Shown here in pieces: positions 57,310 to 64,000 of a stretch of DNA of 64,000 bases. The notes beneath the pieces are model-generated. The model had not been told where the DNA came from. It searched no databases and saw nothing but the letters and a program-made list of their open reading frames with translations. A program made the position numbers and the translations under genes. Each line of letters begins with the position of its first letter. The first letter of the stretch is position 1. Origin of the DNA: Symsagittifera roscoffensis. Lineage: Eukaryota; Xenacoelomorpha; Acoela; Convolutidae. The stretch is from positions 20,473,623 to 20,537,622 of the forward strand of contig NC_087065.1 of assembly GCF_963678635.1 (NCBI RefSeq), in the 5' to 3' direction.

Positions 57310-58180
57310 ATCTGATTTATCAGTTTGGTCTTCAAAAAAGGGATAATTATAGCCACTCCTCTTTTTTTAAAAAACAAAATTTTATTTTTTTCTGACTACT
57401 ATAGTAAAAAAAATCTATTTGACCCCAATATATGGAAAAGAAGGCCCACAATTATCAAAGATATATAGACCAATCTCAATAATAGGTGCAGTATAGAAAG
57501 TTTGGTACAAAAATTAATCAAGGAGTTTTTATTGAGTAGTAAACTGCTCAGTAACGCCCAATGTAGACTCAGAATCTCAAATTTAACAGTTGACGTAATT
57601 CTTCATTGCGTCGAAACATTCTGAAAATCAGAATAGTTTAGATGATAAAAAAAATTGAAGAAAAATCACAAGCAAAGTTTTATGGGGTAACTCTAGATCA
57701 ATTCCCTACATTTGAAGTGAAATCAAAAATAAGTTAAGTAAAATCGCATGCGGAATCAAAACGATACAATCGATAAAAAAAACATGTCAATATCAAAAAC
57801 AGATTACAATTAATTGACTATAGTAGTCATAAACCATTTGCAATACCCAGCAATACACCCATAAAAACGAATCTGACAAACTCACTCACAAAAACACTGA
57901 GCAGGGCATTTAAGACCTACTAAGCTCAAAGAAAAATTGAGTCATTGCCTGATTCTAAATTGAAACACAACATACTGTTTCATTGCGTCTGAATCGGAAA
58001 TAAGCCTGTCATCATTAAAAAATCAGAAATAACCTCCTACAAGCGTTCATAAGAAAAACTACTAGAACAAAACAATTGTATAGAACAAGAAAACTAAAAA
58101 GTTTCACTTCCATAAAAAGTTCAGCAGCTAGTTTATCAAAATTTGTATCTCCAGAAAAAGAGTTGTAGAAAATTTTGAAA
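57310..58180 (+). mobile_element. LINE relic, plus strand
   Basis: Broken frames give YRPISIIGAV near 57465, SNAQCRLR-type text before ILHCVET, and FYGVTLDQFPTFEVKSKI..LSKIACGIKTIQSI near 57680-57770, followed by C-terminal text ending before the PLE tail. YRPIS and the FLG.xxD..L.w..H..x...K...G block belong to LINE reverse transcriptases and their C-terminal parts. Strongly decayed, with internal sequence lost. Unrelated orientation to the LINE at 50520. Confidence 0.5.
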
Positions 58181-60362
58181 AAAGTGAACTTTAAACGTTT
58201 TAGCAACTACATGGCTTGTCGGGATTCTAGAAAATTTTAATCTAAACGACAATAAAACATCAATAAAAAAATGTTATTTACAATATTTCACTTCAAGTTT
58301 AGTCCCAAGTCATCATAATAAAAGTGGTTGATCACAGTTGGCCTTTTCAGTTATTCAATTAGGTTATAATTTCTTTAAGACTCTAGAATTTAAAAAAAGA
58401 CGTTTAATTAGTTTTTCTGGAAAAATTGGAGTCAAAATTTTGATTTAGACATGTACGTCTTTAAATAAAAACCAGTGCAGCTCCCTGCTTTTAGTTTCAC
58501 GGCGCGTGCTCAAGCCCGGATTCTTTTTCCTGATATGTATTGGCTCCAGTGTTAACAAATTAGTTTGATTGTTCGGTCTATCTATAGTTTCCCACTGTAA
58601 AAATTTTCCCAAATAAAATTTCCAGCAACGGCCAATTCTCGTCTGGACTATTTTCTCTCGCATGAACTGTAGTTTTGGATGAGGAGAATTGTTGGCATCA
58701 AGAGCAAGAGTTTGCTCATCTTTGACTGTTCTAACTTATTCAGCCACATACTTGAAGATGGATCAAACCGTACTTTTCATCCATCGGCTAAAACACCACC
58801 ACCACCTGTTTCAAGTGTTCCTGCTTCAAAGTACACTCATACTTTTTTCCAAGAGATGACAGAAATACAGCGAGGGAAGCTTCAATTGCTATGTCATAAA
58901 TTTGATAATACCATGAATCATAACATCTGAAAGATACTTTGCCAACTGCCATGTCCAAAGCTCTTACATCTTGTATCTTTCAACTTCCGGAGAGGACGCA
59001 TGGCTGTGCAGCTTCGGTAAATCCATTTTAATTGCTTACTTCAGGGAAAATTTTGTGAATAAATTTTTCATGTCAAGACATACTATTTTTCATTTACCGC
59101 TCTAGAGCAGCATTTTTAAGTGTTTCTCTTGCTTCTATAAAGTTGTTTCCATTGTTAACCAATCGATTTTGTCAAAAAACTCTGCAAGCGTTTTATTCCG
59201 ATTCTCATACGAGCTATCCGGAAGTGATAGAGCTGATCGCACGGGTGTCTCGTTATTGTGCATATTAGCTAGGCCGTACAACTAAAAAATCTTCGTTTAC
59301 ATTTTTATCAGTTTTTAGTGTCGCCTCATCAGCGCTTGCATCCTGCTTCAAAAATTGAGCTCATTTCAACAAGGAATCAAATTTTGTTTTGTATGTATTT
59401 CTTTATTTTGCAAAAACCAACCCGTTTAATAGCATACAATTATCTTTGAGATATGTTCTCGCGCTTTTTAACCGTTTGATTTTTTGGAGTTAGCTTACTT
59501 TTCGCATAAGTTTTGCCGCGGCTTCTGTTTTATATAAGATATTACTCATTGTTTCTTGGTTTTTCAAGGAAATGTCGATATGAGCCGAATTAAATTCTAA
59601 TTGGATGCTTTGGTTCTAGGACAGCATTCATCTGCCCATCCCGGCAATTCAATGATATCAACCACCATAATTGAATGATCGTTTCAACTGTCATGAAGTT
59701 TTTTTCATCTCTCGTACAATTTTTGTAACATTTTTCTATGGGTTTCTGATATTGCCTCCAAAGTTTGATCAACTTGACTCCTAACAAAACAAAAAGCGTA
59801 TGCCCAGAACAGTTTGTCGAGTTTCACTACGCTCTCACACATTTTTCTGCCCTCATTAGAACTAGATATCTCAGTTCTTAGCAGTATAATCTGGAAATTT
59901 TTCACCTTTTGGTTCGAAAAACGCGTTTTTGGTAAATAAAGCTTCAAAAAACCATATTAGATATCTTCAGACAATTTCTCAGCAATTTTAGTCTATGTAC
60001 AAATATTTGAATTTCTGTAGGAACTTCAAAAGGCTAACACTATTCCAAATTAGTGTTTTTAGTGAAATGTTTCTAAGCTGTGCGCAGCATCACTGTGGTC
60101 CTTGTGTTGCAGGTCATGAGTGATAAGACATACAAAGCCTGCTCTGCCCTCAACTGTTGCTCGCGTCTCGCTTTCGCCTTCATCCTTGTTTGCTATGGTC
60201 TCTGATGGTTGCCCCGGATTTTGCCAATCAGTTTTGCCAGTCTTTCCTTGGGCATCACTGCCAATAAGAGATATTTGAGCTCTAACTCTGCATTCTGATG
60301 CTGCTCAGAAAACTGCTTGAATTGTTCTGGAATGCTCTGCTTCCTCTTGATGAGGAGCTAAA
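58180..60362 (-). mobile_element. Older, internally deleted Penelope-like element
   Basis: Minus strand, same order as the PLE at 51064 but diverged and shortened. It has a tail like the pseudo-LTR (58180-58470), an endonuclease end (LLTLEPIHIRKKNPGLSTR), short RT remnants near 58690-58760 and 58860-59060, the DKLFWAYAFCFVRSQVDQTLEAISETHRKMLQKL part of the N-terminal domain (59700-59950), and a remnant of the upstream frame (60120-60360). The PHD-like insert was not found. Many stops and indels make it clearly older. Confidence 0.75.
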
Positions 60363-60915
60363 ATCCTGACAGTGCACATAGATGCGAAAGTGCTTGAAAT
60401 TAAGTCTTCAAAACAATTTAAATTAATTTGAAGTTAATTTGGTTATTGTTATATTAGTATTCTGTAAGTAATTATAAATTTTTAAAAAGTAGCTTGATTG
60501 AAATGTGAATCTTGCTGTTGCTTACCACTTTGCAATTCAAGTGTTCCATTTTTGTATATATAATGCAACAAGCAAGGGTATTGCAATCAATCTGAGGAGC
60601 TCTATTCTTTTTATAAGGGGTGCAGATCGCTGCGCAAATTTCATTTTATTGACAACTCTATCAGCGCTGTTGTAGAGGGAGGACGGCTAAGATAAATTAA
60701 CATTACCACGATGCATTTAATGCTGATTTATGACTTCAATGATAAAATGATACTATATTCATTTTGTAACACTGGTATGGCCCTATCCAGCTTGTGCACT
60801 GAGCGTAACTAAACCGAAGGCCCCCTTTTGTAATTTAATTTTTTTTTTCAACGGGAAACGAAATAATGCCTTGTAAAAGTTGACCAAATTAATGCTTTTT
60901 CATTTTTTTTTTCAG
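60363..60915. other. AT-rich stretch, nothing recognised
   Basis: No long open frame and no match to the repeats of the window. It ends in a pyrimidine-rich tract followed by CAG. Confidence 0.4.
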
Positions 60916-61014
60916 AATGGATGAAAGTAGTGAGATAACAGATCATCCAGAGCCTGGTAAAGAGAAGAGAATCAAGTTCAATGATGTTGTTGAGATGAAG
61001 AGAGACGAAAAACG
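60916..61014 (+). CDS. Candidate first coding exon of a host gene
   Basis: A pyrimidine tract ending CATTTTTTTTTTCAG precedes AATGGATG. From the ATG at 60917 an open frame reads MDESSEITDHPEPGKEKR and IKFNDVVEMKRDEKR, followed by a donor-like GTTAGT. Charged, with no repeat character, and no match to other parts of the window. A possible intron of 119 bp leads to an acceptor TTTTTCCAG at 61131-61133; splicing there gives a 42-residue product ending SYSFMH. I do not recognise the protein. It may be a real exon, part of a longer gene, or chance. Confidence 0.3.
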
Positions 61015-61512
61015 GTTAGTTTAATTTTAAGCCGGACGAGGTTTTTAATTTGAACCTTAAATCTTGAGCAACAATAAAAAATTAAACAAGGTTTAGCTTA
61101 CGCGTGTGATATATATTGTTTCCCTTTTTCCAGTATTTTACTGAGTTACAGCTTTATGCATTAGGGCTTCTTGCAAACCTATATTGTCATAGTTTTGTTG
61201 CACCCTTCGTGTGTTTTGTTTGCCTGATGTTGCCAGTAAATGGCGAAAACGTTTGGAATTATAGCATTGAATTATATTGTTTTCTGGAAACCTTAGTGTT
61301 TATGAATGATCAGCAAATTCTAGATGGAATAACGTAGGCGACGATGTCTTGAAAGCGGGAAGCTATATTTGAAAACGTTATTTTTTTCTCGCGTTCTTAA
61401 TTTTGGCATTAATGAACTCCAATATCGTGGTCACTTTTCGTCTACCTGAAAAGATTCTTTTTTCAACACCTGTATTATTTATATTACAAAAGGCTAACAC
61501 TATTCCAAATTA
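61015..61512. other. Stretch between candidate exon and copy C
   Basis: The open frame 61116-61337 (YFTELQLYALGLLANLYCHSFVAPFVCFVCLMLPV) is hydrophobic and could be an exon in another phase, but nothing supports it. The last 26 bp (61487-61512) repeat 60027-60052 of the older PLE exactly. Confidence 0.35.
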
Positions 61513-62396
61513 TGTAACATTCGCCCAAATACTACACAGCGACGGAGCGTAGAAAAAGTACCTATTAACGACTGGCAGGCGTCAGTTACCTTAATCCTAC
61601 TCGTTTTTCACCGTCTCGACCTTGCCAGTTGATTTTCTGGTCTGTTTAGGGCCAAGTAAAAAGTTACTATTTTTAGGCCATCAGTCAAACGACTTTTGAT
61701 CAGCTTTCGTTTACATGCGAAAACAACCACATAGCTGAGTCTCGGATCCTCAGACTACGTGATTGTCATTAAAAACACGGCTCGAACAACCTATTTTAAT
61801 ATGTTTTTGTGTGACAGTTCTATATTAAATCCATTGGCGATGGATTGACCCTTTCCTCTTTCTAGCTACTCATATTCTAAAATATCAAACTATACCGGTG
61901 TTAATTTAAAGTTTCACGACATCCAAGTAGCTATACAGTCAGTTTTATACAGTCCCTTCACATAAAACAGTCTCTGGGGGACCAAGCCTCCGCTCCCGTA
62001 ATCTTCCTAGGATAAAGTTCTTATCTCTTCCAATTTGTGGTACGGGAGGTTTCCGTGGAATATTCCTTCCCCACTGAAGCTTCCTTCTCCACTAATATCC
62101 ACTGATAAGGGTCTTATCGTGTGTTGTTGCCACGATAAGAAGCTTCATATTTCTCGTCTCTTGTGCGACCGTTTTTCACAATATTTGTCGTTGTTCTGTT
62201 TTTTCGTCGTTTTTCGTCAAAATGGCCGTCTTTTTTGTATTTCTGAGAAATATCCACAATTCAATCGAAATTTTAAAAATAAAAATTCTAGAATATTCCT
62301 ACCCTCCTTCGCAATACTTTTTCGTTAATAAAGCCTTTATTCATTTCATTTCGTGTCGCCGGAAGGTTGCGCTGTGCCATCTGGCAGAATGGCACA
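61513..62396 (-). repeat. 3' LTR of copy C (884 bp)
   Basis: Same ends and length as the B LTRs, and includes the block CTTATCGTGTGTTGTTGCCACG. A few percent different from either B LTR. Confidence 0.92.
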
Positions 62397-62411
62397 TACT
62401 CCCCGGACAAG
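62397..62411 (-). promoter_or_regulatory. Polypurine tract of copy C
   Basis: On the minus strand ACTTGTCCGGGGAGTA abuts the LTR start TGTGCC. Confidence 0.65.
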
Positions 62412-63163
62412 TCCCTATCAATGTCCCCATTGATCGCATAACACCGGGTTATCGTCTTGTAGTGTTCCAGTTCTCTGTAATCAATCTTACAAATCGCATA
62501 AGAAAATGAAATTTATCTACTCCACCTCAACTCACTGCGTGTTCACAAATGGCATCGTACTACATTTCACTACCTTTCAACATTTTCACAAAATTTGCAC
62601 CATGAGGAGTGTCCTAGATAAAATTTCTTTTCTGACCACTTACGTCGTCTTGCCATAAAACTTCTTTTCGCTCTTCGTGATTAAAAAGTGGGACGTGGCA
62701 CGGCCACGCACCCGTTAAAATTAACTTAACGTCACTCACCAAGTATAATCAGTTATTTATGCAGTCCTCTCAATGTTAAAACTAAGAAACTCTGTGGCTA
62801 GGAAAGTTATTGAGTTACCCACCCTTCTCGAGCGAGTTTACTTAATCTTACCATGTCGCCACACAGTGAAATTGTGTCTTACACAAGTTAAAAACTTCAG
62901 TCGTGTTTAAATAGGTAAATATACTCACCTACGTTCTATATATATACATAAATAGTTTAACTAAATTTTTCTTTCAACAATTTTAACAATTGTAACAACT
63001 TTCAAAGTTTGGTTTGACAAAACTAAATCAAAACAAAAAGTTTAACAAGTTCAATAATCAAAACTTGGTTGATTGGTTCAAGTTTTAACACACAAAGACA
63101 ATCAAGTTTTTCACTCCTTCTCTTTTCTCCTTTGCTCACGTCTTCACTTGTTCTCTTCGTTCA
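62412..63163 (-). other. 3' untranslated region of copy C
   Basis: AT-rich, no gene. Parallels 24179-24948 of copy B along its length. Confidence 0.6.
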
Positions 63164-64000
63164 TCATCTTCCCTCCATCGCTTCTCCATCCTGTTCTTCA
63201 GCTTCGCTGTCTTCTAGGACTTTCTCCAACATGTCCATGGAGTTGCGGGCCGTGCCCCAACTCTCCTTTTCCAACAGCCTCGGTTTGCAACAAGGTAGCA
63301 GGTCTACATTCACCTTTTGCTCCCGGTTCCTGCAAAAGCTGTTGTGAAGACATAGGCTCACATTTCGTTCTAGGTCAGCTCTTAAGACCTCTTTCTTTTC
63401 ATCTTCAATTACACAAGGCGCTCCAGCTACTCGCTTCACCGCCGTGGTGACCGCGTTTCTGTGCGTCAGGAATGCTCTCTTATAGGCTCCCGGTCCTATA
63501 TCTAGCTGGAAAGATTGATAGGCTTCCGTGTTCCTCGACATATGACGCTTCGCGCGTTCATACATCCATGATGTCATCACTGCACGGAACCAAGGCATCA
63601 ATATCTGCCTCGACCATATCCTTTCAATGGCTTTGGGTATTCTCAGAACCTTGCAGGTGGTTCTGAAAAGATCCAACTCACGACTCATCTTCACGTTGCT
63701 CAGCTGCTCAGGAGTCGGCACGGCCGTCTCCTGTTCACTTGTGTTCGCGTTAGCCTCCAACCATCTCACTGCCAGCATGGCACTAACCACCACGATTGAC
63801 ACCTGTTGATTTTGATCGGGCAACCCCGTAGAGTACAACTCCTCCACGTCCCATACTAGCATCAGATTCCCGCATTTGGGGTACCACAACGTCTGCACCA
63901 AGCAGTGGCAAGGATACTCCCCATGGGTCCTCACTATGTTCCTTCGGGTCCGATACCCTGAGGCTCCCAGCAACGGTTCCACCTCCATCAGAATTCTGTG
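63164..64000 (-). pseudogene. Copy C second polyprotein: C-terminal part
   Basis: Open to the window edge. Text such as MEVEPLLGASGYRTRRNIVRT, YPCHCLVQTLWYPKCGNLMLVWDVEELYSTGLPDQNQQVSIVVVSAMLAVRWLEA, then FRTTCKVLRIPKAIERIWSRQ, MYERAKRHMSRNTEAYQSFQLDIG and the acidic end EDSEAEEQDGEAME. It matches copy B almost residue for residue and spans, without a break, the point where the duplicated block of B ends. Conserved Cys residues (CHC, CC in LLPCCKPRLL) stand out. No known domain recognised; not envelope-like. Confidence 0.75.

Larger units (their letters stand above)
61513..64000 (-). mobile_element. Copy C: B-type giant LTR element, 3' end only
   Basis: Contains the 3' LTR, purine tract, 3' UTR and the C-terminal part of the second polyprotein, and runs off the right edge. 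It is very similar to the matching part of copy B. No interruption is seen in the visible coding part, so it may be a younger copy. It is inserted next to a short piece of PLE sequence. Confidence 0.88.

Noticed and set aside
61116-61337. Hydrophobic 73-codon frame as a membrane protein
   Set aside because: It starts in a pyrimidine tract, is AT-rich, and lacks any supporting motif; kept only as a remark in the flanking entry.

Overview
The window looks like a repeat-rich region of an invertebrate animal genome. It holds four copies or partial copies of giant Ty3/gypsy-type LTR elements, three Penelope-like element (PLE) copies, fragments of LINEs, and very little that could be host gene. There are no operons, no bacterial-type genes, no RNA genes and no CRISPR array. 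The gag/pol style and the PLE with a zinc finger next to its YVDD box remind me of elements in stony corals and other cnidarians. That host guess is recall plus inference (about 50 percent) and cannot be settled here.

Layout. Copy D (minus strand, only its leader and 5' LTR) fills 1-1610 and abuts, head to head, copy A (plus strand, 1611-50500 including what is nested in it). Copy A runs: 5' LTR, primer-binding site, 2.2-kb leader with a 36-bp minisatellite, pol (protease, reverse transcriptase, RNase H, acidic spacer, integrase, macro-like domain), then an 11-kb second coding block with an SGNH-hydrolase domain, then the 3' LTR. Copy B (minus strand, 23338-49253) sits inside the 3' LTR of A. 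It has the same plan plus a clear gag with a coiled coil, a capsid-like region and a CCHC knuckle. A 5'-truncated PLE sits further along the same A LTR (49473-50228, with 14-bp target duplications). To the right, a PLE with pseudo-LTRs and an inverted endonuclease fragment (51064-55738) splits a LINE. A 236-bp tandem duplication, another LINE relic and an older PLE relic follow. Copy C (minus strand, 61513 to the window end) is a close relative of B and shows its 3' LTR and the end of its second polyprotein.

The main biological point is the architecture of the A/B/C lineage. Pol ends in a domain that aligns by eye with TARG1/OARD1-type macro domains. Downstream of pol lies a very large non-envelope polyprotein with a GDSL/SGNH esterase-like domain. 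Both A and B carry near-identical tandem duplications inside this second block. All LTR copies are treated as fossils: A is old and heavily broken (tens of interruptions), B is younger with roughly ten, and what is visible of C shows none. Nesting gives the order: LINE first, then the PLE inside it; A before B and before the PLE fragment in its LTR; the tandem duplications are very recent.
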